A stretch of DNA of 62,023 nt from Planctomyces sp. (GTDB lineage Bacteria; Planctomycetota; Planctomycetia; Planctomycetales; Planctomycetaceae), in NCBI GenBank assembly GCA_005778225.1, contig SXPC01000005.1:1-62023 (forward strand). Direction: 5' to 3'. Below are positions 1 through 9,359 of the stretch, piece after piece; position 1 is the stretch's first letter; each line of letters begins with the position of its first letter. The notes beneath the pieces are model-generated. The model worked only from the letters and a program-made list of their open reading frames with translations. It ran no database searches and had not been told where the DNA came from. The translations under genes were made by a program, and so were the position numbers.

Positions 1-2273
1 CCTTCAAAGCCGTGAGGCAGCAGCATGACCAGACCGCTGAGTCGTTTCCATTTCTCCTCAGCCGAGACAATGAACTGATCGATGATGACCTGAGCCGTGT
101 TCACGAAGTCCCCGAACTGAGCTTCCCAGATCGTCAGCGCTTCGGGGTAGTCCAGACTGTATCCATACTCGAACCCGAGAACTCCGGCTTCCGACAACGG
201 GCTGTTGTACATTTCCAGAAACGCATCGTGACGGACAACATTCTTCAACGAAATGTATCGCTCACCAGTCTTATAGTCATAGACCATTGCATGGCGGTGA
301 CTGAACGTACCACGCCCGACATCCTGCCCGGTCATCCGCAGAGGGTGGCCTTCAAAGAGCAGGGTACCGAAAGCCGTTGCTTCCGCAGCACCCCAGTCCA
401 TCGGCTTCTCGCCACGAGCCATCTCGCGACGCAGGTCCATCAGACGTTCCAGCTTCGGATGCAGCGTGAAGCCCTGCGGAAACTGAGTCTGCTTGACGAG
501 AACATCAGTCAGTCGGTCAGCGGAAAGAGTTGTATCCGGTTCATCAGCGTCAACATAATCGCCGCCGGTGTATCCTTCCCACAGACCGGGAGCTTCCGAA
601 TGACGCTTGAAGTTCGGATCCTTGGCAGCTTCGAGTTCGACTTCAAGCTTGCTGCGACGCTGCTGGATAATCTCTTCGACCTCTTCCGGCGTGATCCCGC
701 GCATCCCCTTGAGCTGCTTGAGATATTCTTCGTAGATCGAGGCCCGTTGCTTGATCGCGCGATACATCAACGGCTGCGTGAACTCTGGCTCATCGCTTTC
801 ATTGTGTCCATGCTTACGGAAGCAGTACATATCAATGACGACATCGCGCTTAAACTGCTTGCGGAAGTCGAGAGCCAGTCGAACGACGTGCGTGACAGCT
901 TCCGGATCTTCCCCATTGACGTGGAAGATCGGAATTTGCAGCATCTTCGCGACATCGGTCGCATAAGTCGTTGAACGAGCTTCGTTCTCCGAAGTCGTAA
1001 AGCCAATCTGGTTGTTGATGATGACGTGAATCGTTCCGCCCGTTTGATAACCAGGCAGTTCGCTCAGATTCAACGTCTCCTGGACGATCCCTTCCCCCGC
1101 AAAAGCCGCATCACCGTGGATGAGGACGGTCAGACCTTTGGTGTGGTTGTGATCATGGACACGATCCATCTTCGATCGCATCCGCCCCAAAGCCACCGTA
1201 TTGATGAACTCGAGGTGCGATGGGTTGAAGCACAAAGAAAGGTGAACTTTCTTGCCAGCAGCCGTCGTCCAGTTATGGCTGTAACCGAGGTGATATTTGA
1301 CGTCCCCGCGACCGTGATACAGCTCAGGATCGGCATCGAAGAACTCGCGGAAGATATAGCGAGGCGACTTCGAGAGAATGTTCGCCAGAACATTCAGACG
1401 ACCACGGTGAGCCATTCCAAAAACGATTTCCTGAACGCCGTCCGCAGAAGCCTTCTCTATACACATATCGAGCAGAGGAATCAGACCTTCGGCTCCTTCA
1501 AGCGAGAAGCTCTTCTGACCGACGAACTTCGTCTGGACGAAGTTCTCGAAGATCATCGCGTCAGACAGTCGCTTAAGAATGCGGATCTGCTCATCACGGT
1601 TCAGCTTGAGGCGATTCCCGGTCGACTCCATCCGCTCCTGCAGCCAGTTGCGAACCGTCAGCGAGTCGATGTGCATGAACTGGGCGCCGATTGAACGGCA
1701 GTACGTCGTCTTCAGCCAGTGAATCATCTCTCGCAGCGTACGTCGGTCCGGACCCCCGAACCACGTCGTTGAGAACTCGCGATCAAAGTCCTTCTCAGTG
1801 AAGCCATAGAACTCAGGCTTGAGTTCCGGCGGACTTTGTCGCTTCTTGCCCAGTGGATCAACTTCAGCAAGGATATGACCACGCACGCGGAAGTTGCGAA
1901 TCAGCTGATCCAGACGTTCCTGCAGGCCCGCGACTTCCATCCGCTTGTTCTGAGCGACCATCTTCGTGCTCGGCGGGTTGAAAATACTCCTTCGAGGGAA
2001 GGGCTGAGCGTATTGAGCAGTCAGATCAGTTTCACCCTGATCGAGACCCTTGAAATACTCTCTCCATTCATCCGGCAGTGAAGATGGAGACTTCAGGTAC
2101 TCCTGGTAGAGATGGTCCAGGTAGGCAAGCGATTGAGTGTTGTCCTCAAGATGAACTTCGTCGTTGCTCGGGCGGGACAAGCCCTGGGCACTCTCAGAGA
2201 GGTCGTCGTTTTCGCTGGATCGGGACGGCTGGCGTGCTTCGTGACTGAGCACGTTGCGACTTACTGTCGACAT
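1..2273 (-). CDS. sucA: 2-oxoglutarate dehydrogenase E1 component (partial, 3' end outside window)
   Basis: Thiamine-diphosphate E1 subunit of the 2-oxoglutarate dehydrogenase complex (TCA cycle, cytoplasm), which decarboxylates 2-oxoglutarate and passes succinyl to the E2 lipoyl arm. Translating the minus strand from the ATG at 2271-2273 gives one open frame of about 757 codons running off the window start. It has the short N-terminal segment typical of E1o ([24 protein letters not shown]), then [38 protein letters not shown], the ThDP/Mg region INNQIGFTT, and near the edge the conserved [13 protein letters not shown]. The last roughly 200 residues of a normal E1o (about 930 aa) are missing only because the window ends. 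The E2 gene is not visible. The stretch upstream (2274-2860) has no gene. Confidence 0.95.
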   Translation of the reverse strand, partial: MSTVSRNVLSHEARQPSRSSENDDLSESAQGLSRPSNDEVHLEDNTQSLAYLDHLYQEYLKSPSSLPDEWREYFKGLDQGETDLTAQYAQPFPRRSIFNPPSTKMVAQNKRMEVAGLQERLDQLIRNFRVRGHILAEVDPLGKKRQSPPELKPEFYGFTEKDFDREFSTTWFGGPDRRTLREMIHWLKTTYCRSIGAQFMHIDSLTVRNWLQERMESTGNRLKLNRDEQIRILKRLSDAMIFENFVQTKFVGQKSFSLEGAEGLIPLLDMCIEKASADGVQEIVFGMAHRGRLNVLANILSKSPRYIFREFFDADPELYHGRGDVKYHLGYSHNWTTAAGKKVHLSLCFNPSHLEFINTVALGRMRSKMDRVHDHNHTKGLTVLIHGDAAFAGEGIVQETLNLSELPGYQTGGTIHVIINNQIGFTTSENEARSTTYATDVAKMLQIPIFHVNGEDPEAVTHVVRLALDFRKQFKRDVVIDMYCFRKHGHNESDEPEFTQPLMYRAIKQRASIYEEYLKQLKGMRGITPEEVEEIIQQRRSKLEVELEAAKDPNFKRHSEAPGLWEGYTGGDYVDADEPDTTLSADRLTDVLVKQTQFPQGFTLHPKLERLMDLRREMARGEKPMDWGAAEATAFGTLLFEGHPLRMTGQDVGRGTFSHRHAMVYDYKTGERYISLKNVVRHDAFLEMYNSPLSEAGVLGFEYGYSLDYPEALTIWEAQFGDFVNTAQVIIDQFIVSAEEKWKRLSGLVMLLPHGFE

Positions 2274-2746
2274 TGTCGTGGTTCTTTGCTCGAACTAGTC
2301 GGGGGGAGATGCGTGGTGGGTGCACCCAATGGATCTGCACAGGTCCATCAAGAGGACGATATTCCGTCAGGAGGGAGAGGTGATTCCATTCGATGCAGTG
2401 TTACGAGGTCAGACTACCTGCTGACCACAAGCCGAGCGCTCTCTGGCCCGACCGTCTACGGTTCCAATAATTATATCCCTGCTCTTCAAAGTGACGGAAG
2501 ATTGTCCGGGTCTATTCTCGGCAAAACTGCCAATTTTTCATGAATCCCTTCTCACTGCCTGGGAAGAATGCCGGATCGCCGACATGGGGCATTAGCAAAA
2601 CTGAAACGAACGCGGTCTGTCAGTAGTGAATCAAAACAAACTGGCCTGACCAGCCGAGGAAACCGGGTGTCCTGTCTGTCATCTTACATGACCGCAAGCC
2701 GAAGGATTTGGAAGATGTTGCCAAAGTTTGAACAGGAATAGTTCCT
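2274..2746. other. intergenic stretch with no recognised gene
   Basis: About 470 bases between the start of sucA and the terminator of the S10 peptidase gene. It must hold the sucA promoter and leader. No convincing ORF, RNA gene or repeat was recognised. The reading frames that are open here overlap sucA or have no ribosome-binding site. Confidence 0.5.
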
Positions 2747-2792
2747 CCCGAAACAGAAAACGCGACTGTGGACTCACGTCACACAGTCGCGT
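2747..2792 (-). terminator. intrinsic terminator downstream of the S10 peptidase gene
   Basis: Perfect 11-bp inverted repeat ACGCGACTGTG (2760-2770) / CACAGTCGCGT (2782-2792) with an 11-nt loop. On the minus strand it is followed by TTTTCTGTTT. It lies 75 bases past the stop of the minus-strand peptidase gene. Confidence 0.8.
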
Positions 2793-2866
2793 CAGGAAAG
2801 ATTCGTCAACCCACGTGCGGGAAATGTCAGTCCGAAGACATCGTCTCCGCATCCTGGACGTCTCTG

Positions 2867-4456
2867 TTACTTATAAAACGAAGACAGATCCTTCTTCAGG
2901 TCGCTCTGAGATTGCTTCTCGATATACATCATGTGGCCAGCCGGGTAGTGGCCGTAAGTGATGCGCTTCTCATAAGCCTTCGGCAGCCCGAGGTGGTTGA
3001 TGGTGTGATGCACTCCCATATAAGGAGTCGCAAGGTCCATGTAACCGCAGGCGATGAAGACCTTCATGTTCGGTACTTCGTAGATCGTCTGACGCAGGCG
3101 TGGAGACAATTCGACATAGCGGTTCTCAGAGTTGTACGGCCAGGGACGAACTTTGCCCGAAAGAATCTCGTAGCTGTCTTCATTGCGAAGTTTGAAGCTG
3201 TCATAGAAATACTGTCGCAGCGAAGCGGCGAATCCTGGACCAACAAGTGCGCCACTCGGATCGAACTCCGCGTTCGCATTGTTGCCATCCCAACTCTGGG
3301 CCTTGAACCGGCCGTCATAACGACCGATGACTTCACCCTTCTCGCGGAGAAGTTCTTTGCCAAAGCGTGACATGCTGATTTTCAGATTGGCTCGGAGGAT
3401 GTAATCCTTCGAGAGACCAATCATGCCGGACATGGTTTCCGCGATCGCCTCTTTCTGCTTGTTGGAAAGTGAATCGCCTTTGTGAAGTGCTGTCGAGTAT
3501 TTGCCAAGCGCGAACTTCTCGACCTCTTTGACAAAAGACGGCAAATCGCTGCCGAGATCCGGATCAGTCTTGTGGTGATGCCAGGCGGTCGCAGCGAAAC
3601 TTGGGAGAAACAGGACATAAGGCAGATCGTTGCTCGTTGAAGCAGACAGCGTCTGGTAATCAACAACAGGAGAAACAAGAATCAGTCCCGTGGTCGCGAT
3701 GTAGTGTCGATCATACAGATAGTGAGCCAGACCTGGACCGCGGATACCGCCATAGCTTTCGCCAAGAATGTACATCGGAGAATTCCAGCGGCCACTCTTC
3801 GTCAGGTAAAGACGAATGAATTCGCCGACAGATTGAATGTCGTTCTCGAGACCGAGGAACTTGGCTTTTTCATCATCCTTCTCGGGTCGGCTATAGCCAG
3901 TAAGCACAGGGTCGATGAAAACGAGGTCTGTCAGATCAAAAAGACTGTCTGGATTGTCATCCAGAGAATAGGTCTCTGGCATGAGTTCGTTCGGCTGGAA
4001 GTTAATCTTCTTCGGCGACAACCCGCCGATGTGCAACCAGATCGAAGACGAGCCAGGACCACCATTGAAGCAGAAGGTAATCGGACGCTTGCTGCTTTCA
4101 GCGACGTCCTTCTTCAAATACTCTGTGTAGTAGATTGTGGCTTTCGACTTGCCATCATCGGTCGTCACAACGATCGATTTGACAGCAGCAGCAAAGGGAA
4201 TCCTCTGGCCAGCAAGCGAGATCTCACTGTCGAACGTGTTGCCTTGCTGTTTGGGTTCTGTGGAATCCTTGTCGGTTTCGATTTTGCCCATCTCGACAGC
4301 GGGCTGATCTGACTTCTTCTCGTCTTCTTTCTTTTCAGCTTTGGATTCGTCCTGGGCATAGACAGAAGGCAGGGAGGAAACCCCCAGTGAGACGAGCATA
4401 AGGGCGAGAGAACAGCGGAGAACAAGGCTGGGCAATTTAGGCAGGCGGAGCGTCAT
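2867..4456 (-). CDS. exported serine carboxypeptidase-like protein (peptidase S10 family)
   Basis: 529-residue protein with an N-terminal signal peptide (hydrophobic residues about 12-34, ending SVYAQ), a charged Lys/Glu-rich linker (about 36-70) and an alpha/beta-hydrolase domain of the S10 type. Visible motifs: FCFNGGPGSSS (oxyanion region), GESYGG with nucleophile Ser at about residue 234, ACGYMDLATP carrying the probable catalytic Asp, and YGHYPAGHMMY carrying the probable catalytic His. The triad therefore looks complete. Family members release C-terminal residues from peptides; the actual substrate cannot be told. It is a single gene, divergent from the plus-strand pair starting near 4655, with its own terminator. 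Confidence 0.88.
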   Translation of the reverse strand: MTLRLPKLPSLVLRCSLALMLVSLGVSSLPSVYAQDESKAEKKEDEKKSDQPAVEMGKIETDKDSTEPKQQGNTFDSEISLAGQRIPFAAAVKSIVVTTDDGKSKATIYYTEYLKKDVAESSKRPITFCFNGGPGSSSIWLHIGGLSPKKINFQPNELMPETYSLDDNPDSLFDLTDLVFIDPVLTGYSRPEKDDEKAKFLGLENDIQSVGEFIRLYLTKSGRWNSPMYILGESYGGIRGPGLAHYLYDRHYIATTGLILVSPVVDYQTLSASTSNDLPYVLFLPSFAATAWHHHKTDPDLGSDLPSFVKEVEKFALGKYSTALHKGDSLSNKQKEAIAETMSGMIGLSKDYILRANLKISMSRFGKELLREKGEVIGRYDGRFKAQSWDGNNANAEFDPSGALVGPGFAASLRQYFYDSFKLRNEDSYEILSGKVRPWPYNSENRYVELSPRLRQTIYEVPNMKVFIACGYMDLATPYMGVHHTINHLGLPKAYEKRITYGHYPAGHMMYIEKQSQSDLKKDLSSFYK

Positions 4457-4654
4457 GCGGTTGGGTCTCTAATCAGGGAAGGAAATCAAAGAAGTATTTG
4501 AGCGCGTTGCGACTTCATCGAGTTTTCATTGAGTTTAGATGGTTGACCAGTGTGATTTCGAGTTTAATTAGGCAGACTGGGAAGGATTTTTGCGAAGTCG
4601 GGATTGTCCAGACATTTCAGTAGCCAGTGATTTAACGTGAAACTGCAGTGCAAA

Positions 4655-5086
4655 ATGGTAGATGAGCAGATGACATGGCTTGGCAAGCTGATTCTGCTGA
4701 CGATCATGTCGCTCGTACTGGTAGGGAAGTGGAGTGGCGTTTCGGCATCACGCGATGGGCTCAAAGCCGGCGTCGATGACATTGTCGCGACGTATCGCAA
4801 TCGCCTCGAACCGCTGAAGACCGATTTGAAACGCGAGGTCTTTCGCCTAGGTTATGACCAGATCGAAGAACCGGGACAGCCATTGCCCAAATCGGAAGCC
4901 TGGATCATCTCACAGTACGTTCTCGCGCCGATTGTCGTCACTCAGCAGGATCTTGATCAGGTGACGCTGGTCGACTGCCTTTCTCCGACACAGGTGGAGA
5001 AGACAATGTCTCGGACCGATGTCGACGTAATCAAGAACTATGGTCAGGGCGTGATCCTGGTGGCACCGAAAGGCGGCTCACGATGA
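4655..5086 (+). CDS. hypothetical single-pass membrane/exported protein, first gene of a two-gene operon
   Basis: About 143 residues; not a family I recognise. It starts with one hydrophobic segment (WLGKLILLTIMSLVLVGKW) acting as membrane anchor or uncleaved signal, then a soluble region of about 110 residues including YVLAPIVVTQQDLDQVTLVDC, ending in KGGSR. The start is uncertain: GTG at 4637, ATG at 4655 and ATG at 4670 are all in frame and none has a strong Shine-Dalgarno. Its stop overlaps the next ATG (ATGA, 5083-5086), so it is translationally coupled to the polytopic membrane protein. This suggests the two act together, possibly as a small accessory subunit of a glycosyltransferase. 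Confidence 0.7.
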   Translation: MVDEQMTWLGKLILLTIMSLVLVGKWSGVSASRDGLKAGVDDIVATYRNRLEPLKTDLKREVFRLGYDQIEEPGQPLPKSEAWIISQYVLAPIVVTQQDLDQVTLVDCLSPTQVEKTMSRTDVDVIKNYGQGVILVAPKGGSR

Positions 5087-6465
5087 TCGGTTGGATCAGC
5101 ACGGGATGTGCTGTCCTGATGGGAGTCCTGCTGTGTCTGGCACTCTTGCCGCCCATGCAGCGCGGTCGACTCGGGTGGTCGCTGGCGCTCGGGCCACTTG
5201 TCGGGGTGTCGTTAAGCTCGTGTCTCCTCTTCCTGCTGATGATGGTCGCCGATGGACAGCCATTGTGGGTGTTGCTGGTAGATGGATTGGTGAGTGTAGG
5301 AGTCTCGGTGGGTGTGGGGATGCGGTGGGGAGGGAGAATCTCAAATGGAATTAGTGAGCCTTTATCTGCAGTAAAAACCGCCTCATCAATCTCACTCATC
5401 GCACTGGTCTGCTTGATAGTTTCTCTAGGGATGATTGGGGCTGAATGCTGGAACCATCATCGCGTGCGGCCAGATGGCTGGTGGGATGCGGTGATGATCT
5501 GGAATGTGCGTGCGAAGTTTTTCGTACGCGGGACGTTTGGGCTGGCTCATGATTTTCAGGTCGATCCGATGGGACACGGCGATTACCCGCTGATGCTACC
5601 ATTGTCGGTCTCACGAATGTGGGGCATCGAGGGGATCGAACATCCAAGTGACCCGCTGGTGATTCAGGGCATCTTACTTGTGTCGCTGGTGATGTTGATC
5701 GTTGTCCTCGCCACTGAACGAGCCGGCCTGATGTGGGGAGCGACAGTGGGGCTGGTGATGTTGTCGTGGTCGGCGTATGGGGAACAGTTGAGCTGGCAGA
5801 TTGCGGACATTCCGTTATCTGCATTTCTGCTGGGCACCTGTGTCGCGCTGACGAAAGCGGCGAGCCAACGAGAGAAAGAAGCCTTCCTGTGGTGGCTGCT
5901 GATGTCTGGATTTCTAGCAGCTTCGTCGGCGTGGATGAAGAATGAAGGCCTCGTCGCGATGGGAATCGCTGCGTTGATCGCCGGATTCATTTCCTGGCGT
6001 CGAGGGATGATGGCGACGGGAGTGATCACCTTTATCAAAGGCGCAGGGCCTGTGTTATTGGTCCTCGGACTTTTCAAACTGCTCTATGCACCGCCTTCTG
6101 ATCTACTGGCAACGCGGACGGTTTCCATGACCGAACTGATCACTGATCCGACGCGTCATGAGATGATCTGGAAGTTCATCGAATTTCTATTGTGGCAGAA
6201 AGCATGCTGGCCAGTGTGTCTACTAGTCGCGCTGGTGGTCGTTGGCGTCATGACGAGATGGCGAATATCAGTCGCCGGAACGGTGATTGCGCTGGTGTTT
6301 ATCGTCGCGTTAACGGGCAGTTATTACCTTGCCTATCTAACAACGCCACATGATTTGGACTGGCATCTGGGCACGTCGATTCATCGACTCGCGCTGCAGG
6401 TGTGGCCACTGGTCGTCTTGTGCGCGGTGGGGTTTGAAAGTCGTCAAAAAACGACCGTCAATTGA
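5083..6465 (+). CDS. polytopic membrane protein, GT-C / glycosyltransferase 39-like
   Basis: 460 residues with about 10-11 hydrophobic helices. After two N-terminal helices and a loop there is a motif region (PDGWWDAVMIWNVRAKFF, then HGDYPLMLP) of the kind seen in the first periplasmic loop of GT-C fold lipid-linked sugar transferases (PMT/ArnT/RgtA-like), where acidic residues are catalytic. A KNEGLV motif follows a later helix. The likely role is moving a sugar from a polyprenyl carrier onto a cell-surface acceptor; donor and acceptor cannot be inferred. It is translationally coupled to the preceding small membrane protein and converges on the lipoprotein gene with a 3-base gap. Confidence 0.62.
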   Translation: MIGWISTGCAVLMGVLLCLALLPPMQRGRLGWSLALGPLVGVSLSSCLLFLLMMVADGQPLWVLLVDGLVSVGVSVGVGMRWGGRISNGISEPLSAVKTASSISLIALVCLIVSLGMIGAECWNHHRVRPDGWWDAVMIWNVRAKFFVRGTFGLAHDFQVDPMGHGDYPLMLPLSVSRMWGIEGIEHPSDPLVIQGILLVSLVMLIVVLATERAGLMWGATVGLVMLSWSAYGEQLSWQIADIPLSAFLLGTCVALTKAASQREKEAFLWWLLMSGFLAASSAWMKNEGLVAMGIAALIAGFISWRRGMMATGVITFIKGAGPVLLVLGLFKLLYAPPSDLLATRTVSMTELITDPTRHEMIWKFIEFLLWQKACWPVCLLVALVVVGVMTRWRISVAGTVIALVFIVALTGSYYLAYLTTPHDLDWHLGTSIHRLALQVWPLVVLCAVGFESRQKTTVN

Positions 6466-6468
6466 AGA

Positions 6469-7929
6469 TCATTCCGAAGCGGGAATTCGAACCCGGTAAG
6501 CAGGCTGATCTAGAATGATCGACTGTGGAAACTGATTAATCGACAGATAGAGAAACTCACCCTCAGGAATGTCCAGGCTCAGCCGACCACTGATGATTCT
6601 CGGATGTGAGAACGGATTTGCCACCTGTCCTTTCAGGTCTCTACCTGTGATAACTCCCAGGACTGCCCCTAGAGGATACCCATGACGGTACTCGACGGTC
6701 ACTCCATCTGGTCCTGACGAAACCTCCCGGTCCTTCGCTCGAATCTTGACACGACCATCGACCTTGATCTCTGTCGGTCCGCCAGACAACTGATCGCTAC
6801 TTGAATCAACCCATGTCTGAACCGGAAAAGGCGCTAGTGTTACTGCTTCCATGCTCGGCTGCGAAACAATAGGCTGAATCGAGTCATCACGTGGGCTGAT
6901 GGCAGCCAGCCACGCCAGCCATTCGAGTTGAATCGTCGAGTCCTTCAACAAGGGCTCAGTCAGTTCCTGGAGAACGCTCTCCCAATTCGAAGACTTCAGG
7001 CAACGTGAAAGCGCGTCACGGTATTGTGGATGCAAACTCAGAAATTGGCACAGCGCCCAACTGTCCGCATAAGGCTGGCCATCACGTCGACGGTAACTGT
7101 CGGCCTGATAAGCAAGGATCCACGGCAGCGTCGAGGTGCGATCGGCCTGATTGGCTTCCTGCAGTTTCGTAAAGTGATTCCATCCAGGTAATTGACGCGG
7201 ATCGCGTGGCCATGCGGTTAACTGAATTCTCAATGTCGCTGTATCAATAGTGTGTGTCGCAATGTACTCGGCGATGCCTTCATGAAACCAGAGCGTCCCA
7301 TCACCTTGAAATTGCGAAACAGCCATCATCCGAGCATGCGTTGCTTCATGGAGAAAGAGGTGACGCGTGTAATACTCTGTTTCCTGTACACGAATCCACA
7401 CCCGGTCTTCCAGCTGAAGCCCATGAGGAACCGCAGCGCCATCGCGCGGTAGCAGATTGAGTCTCTTGAATGGCTCAACCTTCTCCATGATGAAGACAAC
7501 CCAGGTCGGCGCCTTCGTCATTGGTCCAAACGTCTGATCCCACGTCACAATCAATGCAGGAGCGGTCTCAATGATTGGCTGCAGCTGATCGACACGCAGG
7601 TCAGAGATGAAGATGAAGGGAGCAGCGTCAATCCGAGACAGCCCGTGCTCATCGAGAGTCTCTTCGTCAGGCAGTTCGACCGGCTTCGGTTTGGCTGGCA
7701 TAGCAGCTGAAGTCAAAGAAGGCGTATCAGAAGGTGAGGGTGCAAGAGGCTCCGATTGAGTGAACCGCTCGTCAGGAACTTGTGTCTGACTGGCTGAGGA
7801 TGCTGCTTGCTTTGCAGGCGCAGTCTGCGTTGGCGACGCAGGACAACCAGCCAGGAAAGCAAAGATGCCAACAACGACAGGGACCCGCCATTTCAGAAAC
7901 TGGCATCGACTCAAGTGATGTATTCGCAT
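6469..7929 (-). CDS. lipoprotein with a gluzincin-type metallopeptidase motif
   Basis: 486 residues. The N-terminus is a lipoprotein signal (VVVGIFAFLAGC, lipidated Cys about 29) followed by a Ser/Pro/Ala-rich low-complexity linker to about residue 75. The central domain has HEATH (His194, Glu195, His198) and WFHEGIAEY (Glu217), the two halves of a gluzincin zinc site, so it is probably an active zinc peptidase outside the cytoplasm. The C-terminal 130 residues look beta-rich (GPDGVTVEYRHGYPLGAVLG) and may be a small accessory domain. The substrate is unknown. The gene converges on the membrane protein gene and is divergent from tRNA-Asp. It resembles DUF1570-type planctomycete proteins, but I cannot assign the family with certainty. 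Confidence 0.72.
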   Translation of the reverse strand: MRIHHLSRCQFLKWRVPVVVGIFAFLAGCPASPTQTAPAKQAASSASQTQVPDERFTQSEPLAPSPSDTPSLTSAAMPAKPKPVELPDEETLDEHGLSRIDAAPFIFISDLRVDQLQPIIETAPALIVTWDQTFGPMTKAPTWVVFIMEKVEPFKRLNLLPRDGAAVPHGLQLEDRVWIRVQETEYYTRHLFLHEATHARMMAVSQFQGDGTLWFHEGIAEYIATHTIDTATLRIQLTAWPRDPRQLPGWNHFTKLQEANQADRTSTLPWILAYQADSYRRRDGQPYADSWALCQFLSLHPQYRDALSRCLKSSNWESVLQELTEPLLKDSTIQLEWLAWLAAISPRDDSIQPIVSQPSMEAVTLAPFPVQTWVDSSSDQLSGGPTEIKVDGRVKIRAKDREVSSGPDGVTVEYRHGYPLGAVLGVITGRDLKGQVANPFSHPRIISGRLSLDIPEGEFLYLSINQFPQSIILDQPAYRVRIPASE

Positions 7930-7999
7930 GAGGATACGGCGTCCTGACGATTGTATTCGGCGAAATTGCCCACATCTGGCTGAAATTTACCCGATATGA

Positions 8000-8027
8000 T
8001 TGACGATGAATAGGGGGACGATATAAT
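8000..8027 (+). promoter_or_regulatory. sigma70-type promoter of tRNA-Asp
   Basis: TTGACG (8000-8005), a 16-bp spacer and a perfect TATAAT (8022-8027). Transcription would start near 8034, about 64 bases before the mature tRNA. Confidence 0.75.
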
Positions 8028-8097
8028 CTCACCTTCCCTCGTGCGGGGACTGAGGATTCTGACGCAACTTGTGTCGGCATCAGCAGATGAAGCACTT

Positions 8098-8171
8098 GGG
8101 GCCGTAGCTCAATTGGTTAGAGCGCAGCCCTGTCACGGCTGAGGTTGCGGGTTCGAGCCCCGTCGGCCTCG
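8098..8171 (+). tRNA. tRNA-Asp (anticodon GUC)
   Basis: All cloverleaf arms can be folded. Acceptor 8098-8104 pairs with 8164-8170 (one G-U); D-stem GCTC/GAGC; anticodon stem CAGCC/GGCTG with loop CTGTCAC (anticodon GTC at 8132-8134); T-stem GCGGG/CCCGT with loop TTCGAGC; discriminator G8171. The CCA end is not encoded. It is flanked by a promoter and a strong terminator, so it is a single-gene transcription unit. Confidence 0.97.
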
Positions 8172-8194
8172 CTCGGCGAAAGCCAAGCGTTGAT

Positions 8195-8233
8195 AAAACC
8201 TCGCGAAGTTTCTGACTTCGCGAGGTTTTTTTT
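8195..8233 (+). terminator. intrinsic terminator of tRNA-Asp
   Basis: Arms AAAACCTCGCGAAGT (8195-8209) and ACTTCGCGAGGTTTT (8215-8229) with a 5-nt loop and a run of eight T. It lies 24 bases after the tRNA. Confidence 0.92.
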
Positions 8234-8247
8234 ATGCGCAAGAAAAA

Positions 8248-8414
8248 AGACTGGAACTCAAAGCACGCGGAGTTGAGCAGAGGACACAGAGTCTGAACTC
8301 TTCTATTAATTCACCACCTCTTTTTTCTTCACGTCGCATCTCAGCGCCTTGGCGTTGAAAAAAATGTCTTCTCTGCGACCTCTGCTCAACTCTGTTCCCT
8401 CTGCGTTCCAGTCT
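8248..8414. repeat. long imperfect inverted intergenic repeat (family F)
   Basis: The left arm begins AGACTGGAACTC and includes GGAGTTGAGCAGAGG; the right arm has CCTCTGCTCAACTCTG and ends GTTCCAGTCT. The arms are about 40 bases and pair imperfectly around a loop of about 85 bases. A related segment rich in CTCTGTGTCCTCTGTGG lies at 61224-61380. There is no coding potential. It fills the gap between the tRNA terminator and the zinc-ribbon membrane protein gene. Confidence 0.65.
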
Positions 8415-8423
8415 CTCTGGGCT

Positions 8424-9152
8424 TTATGACACCCCAATCCGAAACGGCTGAGAACATTTCGGGCATTTAATGACTTTGCCCTTCTTCTCAGGCCTGTAAC
8501 GGATCATGGCATTGCAACTGGGGCAATAACTGATCGGGCGAGTATCAACCTTTGGCGTCTCCTCTTCATGCGTCTCAAAGACGGGCATCTCAGGTGAAGA
8601 GTCGGTGGCCTCTTCTTCCTCAAGCTTGGCTGCGTCACCTTTGGGGGTAATCAGAATGTCAAAGGGAACGTCTTTATCACGTTCTGCATAAAGGTCCATG
8701 GCAGGTTTGACGGGGGGAGGTTCCGGGATCGCGGCTGCGGGAAGATCGATCTCGATGGCGTCATCGGATGTGGACGTTGTTGAGGCCTGTGGGGATAGCG
8801 GTACGACTTGTGGTGATATGGTGGTTAGAGCGGTTGCTGGAATGCCTTTCCCGTCTGCGATTGAGAAGCGAATTTGCTTCACATCGACTTCCATGCGAAG
8901 CATCAACTGAATCATCTCGCTGACAAGAAAGGCAAACGCAGCGTAGAGAATCGTCGTGAATGCAGTCGCGATGGAAGTGACGATGGCAAAGCCCAGATTT
9001 CCCGCCACTCCAGGCCCCAGCTGCGGTGCGATTGGCAAAAACGGTAACGCCGCAGAGCCAAGCGTGGCGAGCAGACCTAACAAGAGGATGGCAAACCCCA
9101 CCCAGCGGAAGAACGTCGAGATGTTATGCAGCGAGATAATTTTACGGCGCAT
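8424..9152 (-). CDS. two-helix membrane protein with C-terminal zinc ribbon (hypothetical)
   Basis: 242 residues. Two hydrophobic segments (about 15-38 and 50-85) are followed by an acidic, Pro-rich linker (about 100-205). The last roughly 38 residues form a zinc ribbon with two CxxC knuckles (YCPSCN and IKCPKCSQPF). The layout suggests an inner-membrane protein with a cytoplasmic zinc-binding tail; planctomycetes often carry such MJ0042-like ribbons. No enzymatic motif is visible and the function is unknown. It follows the HerA-like ATPase gene on the same strand after 207 bases that contain a family A repeat, so it is probably a separate unit. Confidence 0.7.
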   Translation of the reverse strand: MRRKIISLHNISTFFRWVGFAILLLGLLATLGSAALPFLPIAPQLGPGVAGNLGFAIVTSIATAFTTILYAAFAFLVSEMIQLMLRMEVDVKQIRFSIADGKGIPATALTTISPQVVPLSPQASTTSTSDDAIEIDLPAAAIPEPPPVKPAMDLYAERDKDVPFDILITPKGDAAKLEEEEATDSSPEMPVFETHEEETPKVDTRPISYCPSCNAMIRYRPEKKGKVIKCPKCSQPFRIGVS

Positions 9153-9299
9153 ACGAGACCTTTGATGTCAGACAGGGATGTGTCTTTCATCTTAGGCAGA
9201 TCCAGGGGGGAGATTGCAAGCAGTTTGAGAAAGGAAACAAGAGATGTGCGAATGCGGTGGATTTTGTGAGACTGCAGGCGTGGGTAGAAGTCGCAGAAT

Positions 9300-9350
9300 T
9301 CCCTCATCCGTCGACGAAGCGTCGCCCCTCCCCGAGGGAGAAGGGGCAGA
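9300..9350 (-). repeat. dispersed palindromic repeat, family A copy 1
   Basis: Read on the minus strand: a CCCCTTCTCCC / GGGAG hairpin, then CGCTTCGTCGACGGATGAGGG. The same pattern recurs at 25768-25917, 49118-49170 and, interrupted by an insertion, at 44427-45262. It sits 10 bases downstream of the HerA-like gene stop. Confidence 0.75.
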
Positions 9351-9359
9351 ATGAGATGA

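Noticed and set aside
12..2081. long plus-strand open frames at the window start
   Set aside because: They are shadows of sucA, which is clear on the minus strand.
6481..6500. GGAATTCGAACCCGG, looking like the T-arm of a minus-strand tRNA
   Set aside because: It codes for the RVRIPASE C-terminus of the lipoprotein gene and no other cloverleaf arms can be folded.
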